A stretch of DNA of 64,000 nt from Candidatus Aenigmatarchaeota archaeon (lineage in GTDB: Archaea; Aenigmatarchaeota; Aenigmatarchaeia; GW2011-AR5), in NCBI GenBank assembly GCA_016193585.1, contig JACPRW010000003.1, positions 62,001 through 126,000 of the forward strand, read 5' to 3'. The stretch's first letter is position 1. The number at the start of each line of letters is the position of its first letter. Of this stretch, positions 1 to 9,178 are shown piece after piece. The position numbers were made by a program, and so were the translations under genes. Below the pieces are notes generated by a model. The model searched no databases, was not told where the DNA came from, and saw only the letters and a list, made by a program, of their open reading frames with translations.

Positions 1-139
1 CCAGAACAATACGCTGGCAGACCTTGCACATACAAAAAGCGTTCTGGATTATGAGCCGTCTTTCAGTTCAAGGAACGGCATTGCGAAGTACGTTGAATGG
101 CTTGAGGAACAAAGGAGCGTGTCGGAGGTGGTCTTATGA
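1..139 (+). CDS. NAD-dependent sugar epimerase/dehydratase, C-terminal end only
   Basis: Only the last 45 codons lie in the window. The peptide has the usual tail of extended short-chain dehydrogenases acting on nucleotide sugars: a segment in which a sugar-modified locus aligns as L.Y.P.F...NGI..YV.WL, the helix that ends this family. The stop codon TGA at 137-139 overlaps the ATG of the next gene in an ATGA arrangement, so both are probably translated from one message. The substrate cannot be told from this fragment; the neighbourhood says nucleotide-sugar metabolism. Confidence 0.7.
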   Translation, partial: QNNTLADLAHTKSVLDYEPSFSSRNGIAKYVEWLEEQRSVSEVVL

Positions 140-1225
140 AGGTGGCAATCCTTCATGATTACTTTCGATAAGCGGGGCGGTGGCGAGAAGGTGGCACTGG
201 CGCTGGCTAAAGCCTTCGATGCGGACATTTACACAGGTTTCGTCAATTACGAAAGCACGTATGAAGAAGTGAGAGATGCGTCGGTTGTCGAGATAGCCAC
301 GGATATGCGCATACGCGGACTGAGGACGCTGGTGCTGTTGCATAAGTTCGGAAAACTGGTTCTCAGGGAGTACGATGCTTATATTTTCTCAGGAACGAAC
401 TGCATCACGGCGAATGAAAAGAACAGGCCGTGTGTCTGGTACTGCCACACGCCTGCACGGCACCTCTACGACCTGCATGACTGGTTCATGTCCCGCGCCG
501 GATTGACGGGCAGGGTCCTTCTGAAAGCTCTCTGCAGGTACCAGAAGCCCACCGACCAGCGGCATGCCTCCCGCTTCGACGCAATTGCCGCGAATTCGCG
601 CAACGTGAAGCGAAGAATCAGCGAATACTACGGCACAGAAGCCGGGAAGAAAACGTCTGTCGTGTACCCGCCGGTGGACACCGGGAACTTCAGGTGGGCA
701 GGGCAGGGCGATTTCTACGTGTCGATGGGCAGGCTGGACAAGCTGAAACGGGTCGACCTCATCGTGGAAGCGTTCAGGAACATGCCGGAAAAGGAGTTGA
801 AAATAGTGTCGTCAGGTCCTGAACTGAACGCCATCAGGAAGCTTGCGCAGGGCTGCGAAAACATAGAGGTCGTCGGCTACGTGGACGAGCACACGCTTCG
901 GTACCTGCTTGGACGATGCATCGCCTCGATTTACGTTCCCGTGCACGAGGACTTCGGGCTTTCGGCAGCCGAATCGCTCGCGGCAGGGAAGCCCTGCATC
1001 GCCGCCGGCGAGGGCGGACTGCAGGAAATTGTCGATAATGGGAAAACGGGTCTGCTCATTGACGCAACTCCAGAATCTATCAAGGACGCCGTCACTGCCC
1101 TCGGCAGGAAGCGCGCCGGGCGGATGAGGAAGGCGTGCGAAACAAAAGCGAAGCTCTTTTCGGAAAAGCGGTTCGTGAAGGGCATGAAGGGAATTGTGGA
1201 AAGGGTGTGTGACAGGGGAACGTAG
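136..1225 (+). CDS. Glycosyltransferase family 4, with an apparent 1-nt frameshift near the N-terminus
   Basis: A retaining GT-B glycosyltransferase of about 363 residues. The C-terminal nucleotide-sugar domain shows the family pattern: a VSMGRLDKLKRVDLIVEAF segment, VVGYVD, then HEDFGLSAAESLAAGKPCIA with the two glutamates of the EX7E motif. The expected start is the ATG at 136, which overlaps the previous stop and reads MKVAILHDYF, a classic GT4 N-terminus, but that frame stops at 169. The conserved continuation DKRGGGEK is in the next frame, which is open from 155 to 1225. Removing one base between about 157 and 169 restores a perfect GT4 start. Either a real frameshift or a base-call error; translation from the ATG at 155 would lose the first strand of the fold. 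Confidence 0.85.
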
Positions 1226-1231
1226 ATTGAA

Positions 1232-2086
1232 TTATTTCTGCTTCTGCTGTTTCTTGAACGCCTCGACGGTGTTCTTCAGGAGCATGGCAACGGTCATCGG
1301 CCCGACGCCGCCGGGGACCGGCGTGAGGTATGCTGCCTTTTCCTTCACCGAATGTTGTTCAACGTCACCGGAAACAGAGCCGCCGGAAACGTGTATACCG
1401 ACGTCGATGACTGCAGCGCCCTTTTTCACCATCGAGCCGGTTATCAGGCCGGGCGAACCTGCGGCAGCAACAAGGATATCGGCCTGCCGCGTGTAATAGG
1501 CCAGGTCCTCGGTTTTCGTGTGGCAGACGGTGACCGTCGCGTGCCTGTTGAGCAGCATGTAGGCGAGCGGCCTGCCGACAAGCTTGCTCCTGCCGACGAT
1601 GACCGCATGCCTGCCAGCGATGGGTATTTGTTCCTGTTCCAGCATGTAGACTATTCCCTTCGGTGTGCAGGGCACCGCCTCCTCGTTCCCTGCGGCGAGG
1701 CGGCCGAAACTCGACGGGTGCAGCCCGTCAACGTCCTTGTGATGCGCTATCGCGTCAAGCACGGCTTGCGCGTCGATTGAAGGCGGCAGCGGCAGCTGGA
1801 CGATGATGCCATTGACGCTCTCGTCGCCATTGAGCTCGCGCAGCAATGCCACGACCCCCTCGGTCGTTGCGGTTTCTTTGTGCACCTCTATGGCGCGGAT
1901 GCCAACGGCGGCGCATGCCCTGACTTTATTCCTGATGTAGACGCGCGACGGCGCGTCGTCGCCGACAGAAAGAATGCACAAGCCCGGCGTCGTGCCGGTC
2001 GTAGCGTGCAGCGCGCTGACTTCAGCTGCAATCTGCTTCTGCAGCGCTGCTGCCAGTTTCTTGCCGTCGATGAGTGTGCATGTCAT
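1232..2086 (-). CDS. folD: Bifunctional methylenetetrahydrofolate dehydrogenase/methenyltetrahydrofolate cyclohydrolase
   Basis: 284 residues, the usual length. It interconverts 5,10-methylene-THF and 10-formyl-THF in the cytoplasm with NAD(P). Visible family signatures are the YIRNKVRACAAVGI segment with the catalytic lysine, DGLHPSSFGRLA, PCTPKGIVYML, the Rossmann motif VIVGRSKLVGRPLA and the C-terminal TPVPGGVGPMTVAMLL. It begins one base after the stop of the 5-formyl-THF cyclo-ligase gene, so the two form a C1-folate operon transcribed leftward. It meets the glycosyltransferase gene tail to tail, 6 bp apart. THF-type C1 enzymes are patchy in archaea and often of bacterial origin; that origin is inference here. 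Confidence 0.95.
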   Translation of the reverse strand: MTCTLIDGKKLAAALQKQIAAEVSALHATTGTTPGLCILSVGDDAPSRVYIRNKVRACAAVGIRAIEVHKETATTEGVVALLRELNGDESVNGIIVQLPLPPSIDAQAVLDAIAHHKDVDGLHPSSFGRLAAGNEEAVPCTPKGIVYMLEQEQIPIAGRHAVIVGRSKLVGRPLAYMLLNRHATVTVCHTKTEDLAYYTRQADILVAAAGSPGLITGSMVKKGAAVIDVGIHVSGGSVSGDVEQHSVKEKAAYLTPVPGGVGPMTVAMLLKNTVEAFKKQQKQK

Positions 2087-2087
2087 A

Positions 2088-2657
2088 TCAGCGCCTGCAT
2101 TGGATGATAGCTGTTTCGGTAACGATGTACTGCATGGGGGCGTCGTGGTCGTCGGATGGCAGCCGCTCGACGACCTGGACGTCGTATGCCATGCCGACTA
2201 TTGTTGTTTCTTCCGAAAGGCTTTTTAAAAGTCTGTCGTAATAGCCTTTTCCGTAGCCTATGCGCCGGCCGTGGCTGTCAAAAGCGACTCCTGGAACGAT
2301 GATGACGTCGGCGGCGGACGGGATGACAGGACGAAGATGCTCTTGTTTCGGCTCAGGAACATCGAAAGCGCCTTCCACAAGTTCATCAAGGCTCCGCAAT
2401 TCGGAAAGGGCAAGAGTTTCTTTAACGACAACAGGCACGAGCACTGTTTTGCCGCGCTTGAACAGCTCCGGTATGAGCTGTTTTGTGTCGACTTCTGACC
2501 CCTTTGTTACGTAGGTGCAGATCGTTTTCGCGGTGCTTACAAAATCCAAAGAGAGGACGTTTTTGGCTATGGCAAGACTCTTGAGCTCTCGCGAATGAGC
2601 GTCAAGCGCATTCCTTTGCTTGAGTATCAGCTTCCTTAATACCTCTTTCTGCATCAT
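2088..2657 (-). CDS. 5-formyltetrahydrofolate cyclo-ligase
   Basis: 189 residues, normal for the family. It converts 5-formyl-THF to 5,10-methenyl-THF using ATP, feeding FolD encoded directly downstream. The C-terminal signature VDVIIVPGVAFDS..RIGYGKGYYDRLL is complete, containing the glycine-rich phosphate-binding segment and the conserved GKGYYDR. The start has two methionines in a row (MMQKEV); either may serve. A palindrome bounded by TATAG and CTATA (2667-2712) lies 10 bp upstream, on top of where a promoter would be expected. Confidence 0.93.
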   Translation of the reverse strand: MMQKEVLRKLILKQRNALDAHSRELKSLAIAKNVLSLDFVSTAKTICTYVTKGSEVDTKQLIPELFKRGKTVLVPVVVKETLALSELRSLDELVEGAFDVPEPKQEHLRPVIPSAADVIIVPGVAFDSHGRRIGYGKGYYDRLLKSLSEETTIVGMAYDVQVVERLPSDDHDAPMQYIVTETAIIQCRR

Positions 2658-2666
2658 ATCGTTCCT

Positions 2667-2712
2667 TATAGTAAGTTCAGTTGATAATCAGACTTTTTCT
2701 GAACTTGCTATA
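2667..2712. repeat. Single TATAG...CTATA hairpin element
   Basis: 46 bp. The left arm TATAGTAAGTTCAG and right arm CTGAACTTGCTATA pair over 14 positions with one T/C difference (a G-U pair in RNA), around an 18-bp loop. This is a stand-alone member of the palindromic family seen through the window: same TATAG/CTATA ends, own stem sequence. It occupies the likely promoter of the 5-formyl-THF cyclo-ligase gene. Confidence 0.75.
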
Positions 2713-2769
2713 AAGGAGATTATGTAAATATAAAGTTCACTAATTTACCGAATCGACTATTAGTCTGGA

Positions 2770-4290
2770 TTAATCCTTCAGTATGCGGAGTATGGCGTTT
2801 TTCAGCTGTGCAGGCATCGCTATGTTCGCCGTGAGGAAGCTCCTGAAATCATGCTTCGTTATCACCCTGGAGTATATAATCCATGTGGCATAAAAAAGCC
2901 CCCCGGCGGCGCTTATGAGGACGGCCTCGATAACGGCGTTGTTCATTGCAACGGCTGATTTTGCCCAGAGCATGATGAGCAGCATACCAAGCCCTCCTGC
3001 AAGCGTCAGGACAGCTTTTTTCTTCTCCACGACAAACGGCATTTTCTGGTTGAGGAAATAAGCGCCTAGGGCGACCATAAGGCATGTCGAGATGAGCGTT
3101 GCAGCAGCTGCGCCTTCGATGCCGTACGGCGGCACGAGGAACCAGTTGAGAAGGAAATTTATGGCAAGCACCAGCAATGCTATCATGGTATTGCGGCCCG
3201 GGTGCCCTATCGCCTTGAGGGTGGTAAGGAACAGCGAAGCCATGGCTGTCGGGATCATCGACAGCGCCAGTATAGACAGGGCAGGCGACGCACGCGTAAA
3301 CGTTGCACCGAAGACGGTCGTGAGTATGTCGCCTGAGAACGCTATGAAAATGAGGGAAAACGGCAGCATGAAGGCGAACAGCAGCCTGAGCATCGTTGCC
3401 ATGCCCTTCGCAACCGCATCTGGCTTGTTTTCTTCCCAGAGCGCCGAGATCGATGGATAAAGGACGTTGACAACCGGTGATACGAAAATGAGGAGTAGTG
3501 CCGCAGTTGGCATTGCAGTGCTGTAGAGCCCCACTTCTTCGAGTGTTCTGAACGTGGTGAGCGCAAGTATGTCAACCCTGCTGATGAGCGCAGCAAGGCT
3601 CCCTATCCAGAGTATGCCGCCGAATTTTAGTATCTTCCAGAACAGCTGTTTGTCGAGCACAAACGGCTCCCTGAGGAAGAAGGGGAACTGCCAGAAGAGG
3701 ATGGCTGTAAAGAGCATTCCCATGATAATGGTCGTTATGAGATTTGCCATCGCGACGCCGGCGACTCCGTTGCCGATGAGCAGGTATGTCGTGGCAAAAA
3801 ATACGGAAACCCGCACGAACTCCATCGAGGCGAAAAACTTGAAATGCTGGAGCCCCTGGAAGATATAGGTGTAAACGCCCATGTTAATGATGTTCTCTAT
3901 GAGCACGAGCTGCAGCACGATGGCGGCGCCGGCTGTCTTGAAATAGGCGAGCTCGAAGTAATCGGCAAGCACGAAGACCGAACCGTAGACGATGAGGCTC
4001 AGAATAAGCCTCCAGAAGAATATCATGACAACTGCTGACTTGATCCCGCGGTAGTCGCGCTTTGCATTGAGTTCGGCTATATGCTTCACCAGTGAATCGA
4101 ATGCGCCGAATTCGGTAAGTATGCCTCCCAGAGCCACGAACGCCATGACGCTGTAAAAGAGGCCAAACTCATCTATAGGAAGGGATTTGGAGAGGAATAT
4201 TCTGAATGCATACCCGAGCAGGAAAGAAAGAATGGAGAAGGAAAACGTTACAAGAATTCCTTTTCCGATGACCTCGGCGTAGTTTTTCAT
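2770..4290 (-). CDS. Polysaccharide/lipid-linked oligosaccharide flippase (Wzx/MATE-like)
   Basis: 506 residues, almost entirely hydrophobic, with 12 to 14 predictable membrane helices and short basic loops. The N-terminal sequence and the LSKSLPIDEFGLFYSVMAFV motif are typical of the polysaccharide biosynthesis (PST/Wzx) branch of the MOP exporter superfamily. The likely role is to move lipid-linked glycans to the outer face of the cytoplasmic membrane for transfer to proteins or polymerisation. Its ATG overlaps the stop of the upstream GT2 gene (ATGA), so they are co-translated. It is richer in GC than that GT2 gene. The 57 bp downstream to the hairpin at 2667-2712 show nothing else. Confidence 0.9.
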   Translation of the reverse strand: MKNYAEVIGKGILVTFSFSILSFLLGYAFRIFLSKSLPIDEFGLFYSVMAFVALGGILTEFGAFDSLVKHIAELNAKRDYRGIKSAVVMIFFWRLILSLIVYGSVFVLADYFELAYFKTAGAAIVLQLVLIENIINMGVYTYIFQGLQHFKFFASMEFVRVSVFFATTYLLIGNGVAGVAMANLITTIIMGMLFTAILFWQFPFFLREPFVLDKQLFWKILKFGGILWIGSLAALISRVDILALTTFRTLEEVGLYSTAMPTAALLLIFVSPVVNVLYPSISALWEENKPDAVAKGMATMLRLLFAFMLPFSLIFIAFSGDILTTVFGATFTRASPALSILALSMIPTAMASLFLTTLKAIGHPGRNTMIALLVLAINFLLNWFLVPPYGIEGAAAATLISTCLMVALGAYFLNQKMPFVVEKKKAVLTLAGGLGMLLIMLWAKSAVAMNNAVIEAVLISAAGGLFYATWIIYSRVITKHDFRSFLTANIAMPAQLKNAILRILKD

Positions 4291-5234
4291 AAACGTATGT
4301 CCCCGTAAATGCCTTTTTTATAACGGGCTTTTATGCCTTCTGATATTCCTTCGAGTTTTGCTTTAATCAACAAAAGGTACATGAAATCTTTCTCGAACAA
4401 AACATAGATGAATAACGCAAGTATTTCCAGAAGCTCCCCTAGGGCGTATTCCGGCAACCCGGAAAAACGTATCAGGTTGTTCTTGAAAACAAAGTACTGG
4501 TGCTGTTTGTAATTGTTATACAGGAAGTCGAACCTGCCCTCCCTGCCTTGGTTCTCTGAATGGTGGACAACTTTTGCGTAAGGATTGTAGAGTATTCTGT
4601 AGCCTTTTTTTCTAAGCCTTACACATACGTCTGTTTCTTCCCTGTGGGAGGTTTTGTCAAACCATGTGTCAAACCCTCTTATAGACAGGAGCGCCTTTTT
4701 CCGGAATGACATTACACTTCCTTTAACATGTTTCGCTTCCGTAATCTTTCCCATGTTCTCTTTGAAGCTGCCAGTAACTCTTCCGCTATTTCTTACATCC
4801 ATTTTCTTGATACGCAGGAAAGGGTTTACATCACGTAGGATAAAATTTTTTGCCTTCTGGAAAACGTTCAGCTTGGCTGGATTTCGTGGATTGTTTTCGT
4901 TGCCGCCTACTGAACCTATCGACTCGCTTGTGTAGCATTCCAGTATTTTACCCACGCAGTCATTTTCTGCTTCTGTATCGTCGTCAAGGAACACTATAAT
5001 TTCGCCGTTACTTTTCATAATTCCCGTGTTTCTTGCGACACATCTTCCCTTTTTCTCCTCTTCGATATAATTTGCCCCGTGTTTCTTGCATATTTCTTTT
5101 GATTTTTCGCTGGGCGTGGATACTACTAATAGTTCAAAATCCTTGTATGTCTGTTTTTTCAGAGACTTTAAGCATCTGTCAAGCGATTCGTGCCTGTCTT
5201 TTGTGCATACAACAACCGATAGTTTGCGCAGCAT
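4287..5234 (-). CDS. Glycosyltransferase family 2
   Basis: 315 residues. A GT-A fold is shown by the N-terminal LSVVVCTKDRHESLDRCLKS, by the metal-binding FLDDDTEAEND near residue 90 and by GFDTWFDK..REETDVCVRLRKKGY around 200, the acceptor/base region of GT2 enzymes. The C-terminal third holds one hydrophobic stretch that may anchor it to the membrane. It reads leftward into the flippase gene with a 4-bp overlap. A symmetric TATA box centred 24-25 bp upstream suggests a leaderless transcript. Codons are AT-rich (many AAA, ATA, TTT), unlike the flippase and FolD genes. Confidence 0.9.
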   Translation of the reverse strand: MLRKLSVVVCTKDRHESLDRCLKSLKKQTYKDFELLVVSTPSEKSKEICKKHGANYIEEEKKGRCVARNTGIMKSNGEIIVFLDDDTEAENDCVGKILECYTSESIGSVGGNENNPRNPAKLNVFQKAKNFILRDVNPFLRIKKMDVRNSGRVTGSFKENMGKITEAKHVKGSVMSFRKKALLSIRGFDTWFDKTSHREETDVCVRLRKKGYRILYNPYAKVVHHSENQGREGRFDFLYNNYKQHQYFVFKNNLIRFSGLPEYALGELLEILALFIYVLFEKDFMYLLLIKAKLEGISEGIKARYKKGIYGDIRL

Positions 5235-5284
5235 ACTTAATACAATTTAGAATATTTTAAAAGCCTTCCAACAAATGACTTTCG
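5235..5284. promoter_or_regulatory. Bidirectional promoter with one symmetric TATA box
   Basis: The 50-bp gap between two divergent glycosyltransferase genes contains the self-complementary octamer TTTTAAAA at 5255-5262. Its centre is 24.5 bp from the left start (5234, minus strand) and 26.5 bp from the right start (5285, plus strand). Archaeal TATA boxes lie about 26 bp before the transcript start, so both messages would begin at or next to their start codons, with no leader. Confidence 0.6.
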
Positions 5285-6394
5285 ATGAGGATTCTGTTCG
5301 TTTCTGAATACTATTATCCGGCCGAAATGGGCGGCGCGGAAATAAGCATGAAAATACTAGCTGAAGAACTGGCAAAAAAGCATGAAGTTCACGTACTCAC
5401 GCCAAATTATTATGAATATAAAAACACAGAAACTGTGGAAAACGGGGTAAATATCCGTAGATTTAAAAGCAAAAGACTTTATTTTTTCAGGCAGAGAGGC
5501 ACGTCAAAGGTTGTTTACAGAGCCAACAAAAACCTGTTCGGCTCGCTGATAAAGCTCTATGCGAAATATTCGTCTCATGAATTGGAGAAAAATATAGAAA
5601 AAGCTGAAAATTTTGACGTAATCCATGCGAACAACTTTGAGTCTGCTATCGCCCTTAACAATGCCAAAGCAAAAGGAAGGAAAATAGTGCACCTCAGGGA
5701 TTTCAGGTTGGCGGAAAGTGCGGGAAAATTAAAAAATATAGATTTTTTCATCGCAATAAGCAAGTTCGTCAAAAAGGGGTATGTCAAATGTGGCTTGGAA
5801 GAAGGCAAAATAGGTGTTGTATACAATCCTGTTTCATCTGAAGATGTATCTGATATATCAAAATCCGCGGCAAGGAAAAGGCTTGGGCTAGATTTTAAAA
5901 GAATAGCACTTTTTGTAGGCTCTTTGGTTGAAGAAAAGGGAATAAGAGAAATTCCGAAAATAGCCGGATGCCTGCCTGAATACGATTTTATAATAATAGG
6001 CGAAGGGCCGGAAAAGGATTTCCTTCTGTCAAACAAAACACAAAATATGCACATAACAGGTTTCGTCAGCAAAAGCGAACTAAAGCATTACTACAGAGCC
6101 GCCGATGTACTAGTGGTTCCTTCGAAAGCCGAGCCTTTCGGAAGGGTTGTTATAGAAGGCCAGGCAAACGGCTGCGTTGTGGTAGGGCTGGATAAAGGTG
6201 CCATGAAGGAACTTATAAAAAATGGTAAAAATGGTTTTATCGTAAAGGATGGTGGCTTTGTAAAGCTTATAAAATCTTTGAACAGGCTTAGAAAAGCCCG
6301 AATTGGGGTGAATGCCTCAAGAGCAAAAAATACCTATCAAGCGGATAAAATATCCAAGTGTGTGGAAAAGATATATGAAAAGGTGCTGGTATGA
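5285..6394 (+). CDS. Glycosyltransferase family 4
   Basis: 369 residues. It starts MRILFVSEYYYPAEMGGAE, the GT4 acceptor-domain start with the GGAE loop. The donor domain shows LFVGSLVEEKGIREI, then ITGFVSKSEL and VVPSKAEPFGRVVIEGQANG with the EX7E glutamates. It is a retaining transferase of unknown sugar specificity, probably acting on a lipid-linked glycan at the cytoplasmic face. The stop overlaps the next ATG by 4 bp. AT-rich, part of the acquired-looking block. Confidence 0.92.
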   Translation: MRILFVSEYYYPAEMGGAEISMKILAEELAKKHEVHVLTPNYYEYKNTETVENGVNIRRFKSKRLYFFRQRGTSKVVYRANKNLFGSLIKLYAKYSSHELEKNIEKAENFDVIHANNFESAIALNNAKAKGRKIVHLRDFRLAESAGKLKNIDFFIAISKFVKKGYVKCGLEEGKIGVVYNPVSSEDVSDISKSAARKRLGLDFKRIALFVGSLVEEKGIREIPKIAGCLPEYDFIIIGEGPEKDFLLSNKTQNMHITGFVSKSELKHYYRAADVLVVPSKAEPFGRVVIEGQANGCVVVGLDKGAMKELIKNGKNGFIVKDGGFVKLIKSLNRLRKARIGVNASRAKNTYQADKISKCVEKIYEKVLV

Positions 6395-7494
6395 TATCAC
6401 ATTTTGTTTACAAATACCTGCCACTTTCAGAGAGATTTATTTACAACCAAATAAGATATATAAAAAAGTTCAAGACCTCGGTAATTACAACAGATGTCAT
6501 TAATGACAAATTTCCTTTCGACGAAATTCATTCTTTAAGCAGTATGAAATTTCCTTTTAATAGCCTTGAGACCCTAAGATTCAAAATTACGGGCAATTCA
6601 AATTTTTTTGAAAATGCGCTTTCGGACACTTCCCTGATTCATGCACATTTCGGCAACTCATCACTAAAAATTTTGAAAATAGCGAAGAAAAGAAATATAC
6701 CGTTGGTAACTTCCTTTTACGGGAACGACGCTACAAAATATCCAAAAACCAATCCCGGGGTATACAAAGAACTATTCTCTTATAGCAAGGCGTTTCTTGT
6801 TCCTTCTTTCAGCCTGAAGGGCGACATTGAAAAACTGGATTGCCCTTCTGACAGGATAAAAGTTTTGAGGCTGGGAGTTGACGTTAATTTCTTTAGATTC
6901 AAGAAAAGGGAGCATAAAGAAAAAGCCCGCTTTTTATCAGTAGCACGATTCGTAGAGAAGAAAGGCTTGACGTATCTTATAACGGCTTTTTCGAATCTTT
7001 TGGAAGACGGCTACGACGCCGAATTAGTTTTATGCGGAAATGGTCCTCTTAAGGGCCGGCTCGCAAGTCATGCCAGAAACCTCGGGATAAAGGGGAAAGT
7101 GACATTTATCGACAATTTTTCCTCGGAAAATCCAAGAAAAGTCGTTCTGGAAGAAATGTATAAATCTGATGTTATGATTACGCCTAGCGTTACTTCTTCG
7201 GACGGTGACAAGGAATCTTTGAATTTAGTAAACCTGGAAGCTGCGTCAACAGGAATGCCTGTTATATCAACTTTTCATAACGGTATACCGGAAGTCGTGG
7301 AAAACGGCAAAACTGGTATTCTTGTCTCTGAAAAAAGCCATTCAGAACTTTACGAAAAAATGAAACTTTTCATGGAGAATCCAAAATATTTTATGAAACT
7401 TGGGAAAAATGGAGCGCAAAAGGTCAGAAAAGAGTTTACTATAGGAAAGCAAAACAAGGAGCTTGAAAAGGTATATAATGTTTTTGCTAATTAG
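6391..7494 (+). CDS. Glycosyltransferase family 4
   Basis: 367 residues. N-terminal ISHFVYKYLPLSERFIYNQI is typical of colanic-acid/WcaL-like GT4 enzymes, with HAHFGNSS and TSFYGNDATKYPK following. The donor domain has SVARFVEKKGLTYLI, LCGNGPLKGRL and a SDGDKESLNLVNLEAASTG stretch carrying the EX7E motif. It is translationally coupled to the preceding GT4 gene by an ATGA overlap. It likely adds one sugar in the same glycan. Donor and acceptor are not deducible. Confidence 0.92.
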   Translation: MISHFVYKYLPLSERFIYNQIRYIKKFKTSVITTDVINDKFPFDEIHSLSSMKFPFNSLETLRFKITGNSNFFENALSDTSLIHAHFGNSSLKILKIAKKRNIPLVTSFYGNDATKYPKTNPGVYKELFSYSKAFLVPSFSLKGDIEKLDCPSDRIKVLRLGVDVNFFRFKKREHKEKARFLSVARFVEKKGLTYLITAFSNLLEDGYDAELVLCGNGPLKGRLASHARNLGIKGKVTFIDNFSSENPRKVVLEEMYKSDVMITPSVTSSDGDKESLNLVNLEAASTGMPVISTFHNGIPEVVENGKTGILVSEKSHSELYEKMKLFMENPKYFMKLGKNGAQKVRKEFTIGKQNKELEKVYNVFAN

Positions 7495-7510
7495 AAATGG
7501 TAATGATTCT

Positions 7511-8206
7511 ATGGAAGTAGTAATACTCTGCGGGGGAAAAGGAATAAGACTTGTCCCGAAAACGATGCATGTCCCAAAACCTATGCTTAACATAGGTGAT
7601 ATGCCGATATTAGAGCATATAATCAGGTTCTTTTCTAAATATGGCCATAATGATTTTATCCTGTGTCTGGGTTATAAAGGAGCCGTTATAAAAGGCTATT
7701 TCAAAGACAAGAAAGAATGGAATATAAAATTTTTAGACACCGGAGAAAACAGCTCTAAGGGTGATAGACTAAGAATTGCAAAGGGTGTCATAAAAGGGGG
7801 GAAATTCTTTGTTGCGTATGGCGATGACCTTTCTGATGTTAACCTTAATAGCGTTATAGATTTCCATAATTCACATAATGGGATTGCCACTCTCACTGCC
7901 ACACGGTTGAAATCCCCGTTTGGTATAATAAATTTTGACGAAAGCCGAAAGGTATTGGATTTTGAAGAAAAACCTATTTTGGATCACTACATAAATGGCG
8001 GGTTCTTTGTTTTTGATAAGAAGATTTTTGACTTTCTTGAAGAAGGGGAAGATATAGAAAAAGATCTTTTCCCCAAATTATCTAAGAAGGATCTTGTATA
8101 CGCCTACAAACACGACGGCTTCTGGGCCTGTATGAATACACATCAGGATAACGTTACACTAAATGAATTATGGAATAAAAAAGAGGCGAAGTGGAAGGTG
8201 TGGTAA
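7511..8206 (+). CDS. Sugar-1-phosphate nucleotidyltransferase, RfbF (glucose-1-phosphate cytidylyltransferase)-like
   Basis: 231 residues from the ATG at 7511. I chose this because MEVVILCGGKG is the exact family start; an in-frame ATG at 7463 would overlap the previous gene and add a non-conserved tail. Signatures are LCGGKGIRL, VPKPMLNIGDMPILEHI and FILCLGYKGAVIKGYF, which resemble cytidylyltransferases such as RfbF more than RmlA, followed by FEEKP and a NGGFFVFDKKIFDFLE segment also found in RfbF. The next gene is RfbG-like, supporting CDP-glucose as the product. Nucleotide choice remains inference. Confidence 0.85.
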   Translation: MEVVILCGGKGIRLVPKTMHVPKPMLNIGDMPILEHIIRFFSKYGHNDFILCLGYKGAVIKGYFKDKKEWNIKFLDTGENSSKGDRLRIAKGVIKGGKFFVAYGDDLSDVNLNSVIDFHNSHNGIATLTATRLKSPFGIINFDESRKVLDFEEKPILDHYINGGFFVFDKKIFDFLEEGEDIEKDLFPKLSKKDLVYAYKHDGFWACMNTHQDNVTLNELWNKKEAKWKVW

Positions 8207-9178
8207 ATGAAATGGGAAGATAAAAATGTCTTTATAACAGGCGCTAATGGATTTGTCGCGTCTTGGCTTTGTAAATCGGTACTAGAAAAAGGTGCAAATG
8301 TTTTTGCACTCATAAAAGAAGAAATAAATGGTTCCGTTTTTAATTCTCTGTCTAATAAAAATTTAAAAAGGGTTGATGGAAATGTTGAAGATTTCGATTT
8401 AATGAAAAAGTCTATAAAAGAAAACGAGATTGATTATTGCTTGCATTTGGCTGCGCAAACAATAGTAGGAAAAGCGAATAAAGGGCCCCTGGATACTATT
8501 AAAACTAACGTTATGGGAACCACTAACGTTTTGGAAGCGTGCAGGCTGAACGAAATTGAAGGGTTTGTTTTGGCATCTAGCGATAAGGCTTACGGCCCGC
8601 AGGAAACTCTTCCGTATACAGAAGACTCGCCATTAAAGGGGATTTTTCCTTACGATGCCTCGAAGAGTTCAGCTGATATCATAGCTCAAGCTTATTACCA
8701 CACATACGATATGCCTATAGCTATCACTAGATCTGCAAACATATATGGAGGAGGCGACATGAATTTTTCAAGGATAGTTCCGGATACCATCAGGTCTTTG
8801 ATAAAAGGACAGGCGCCTATAATAAGAAGTGATGGGACGCCAGTGAGGCAATACATATACGTGGATGACATAGTTAATGGTTACTTACTAGTCGCTGAAA
8901 ACATTGAAAAGGTAAAGGGGGAACCTTTTAATTTCGGTTCTTCTGATCCTATAACCGTATTGGATTTTGTCAATCTCGTAATATCTATCTACGGTTCTGA
9001 CGTAGAACCTGCCATAGAGGCAAAATCTGGGAAAGGAGAAATACATTCGCAGTATCTTTCCAGCGAAAAGGCCAGGAAATCTCTTAATTGGGCCCCAAAA
9101 GTTAATCTTGATACTGGTATAAAGAAAACCATCGAGTGGTATAAAAATCACTTTGGTAGATTGTATGATGAAGAATAA
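8207..9178 (+). CDS. Sugar-nucleotide dehydratase of the extended SDR family, CDP-glucose 4,6-dehydratase (RfbG)-like
   Basis: 323 residues, ATG immediately after the preceding stop. NAD-binding FITGANGFVASWL has alanine in place of the usual last glycine. LHLAAQTIVGKANKGPLDTIKTNVMGT, the ASSDKAYG catalytic segment, the YDASK active-site tyrosine/lysine and the IYGGGDMNFSRIVPD stretch are characteristic of CDP-glucose 4,6-dehydratases. The product would be CDP-4-keto-6-deoxyglucose. It sits between the nucleotidyltransferase and another SDR, forming a plausible three-step route to a CDP-6-deoxyhexose. No RfbH-type 3-dehydrase is nearby. Confidence 0.85.
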   Translation: MKWEDKNVFITGANGFVASWLCKSVLEKGANVFALIKEEINGSVFNSLSNKNLKRVDGNVEDFDLMKKSIKENEIDYCLHLAAQTIVGKANKGPLDTIKTNVMGTTNVLEACRLNEIEGFVLASSDKAYGPQETLPYTEDSPLKGIFPYDASKSSADIIAQAYYHTYDMPIAITRSANIYGGGDMNFSRIVPDTIRSLIKGQAPIIRSDGTPVRQYIYVDDIVNGYLLVAENIEKVKGEPFNFGSSDPITVLDFVNLVISIYGSDVEPAIEAKSGKGEIHSQYLSSEKARKSLNWAPKVNLDTGIKKTIEWYKNHFGRLYDEE

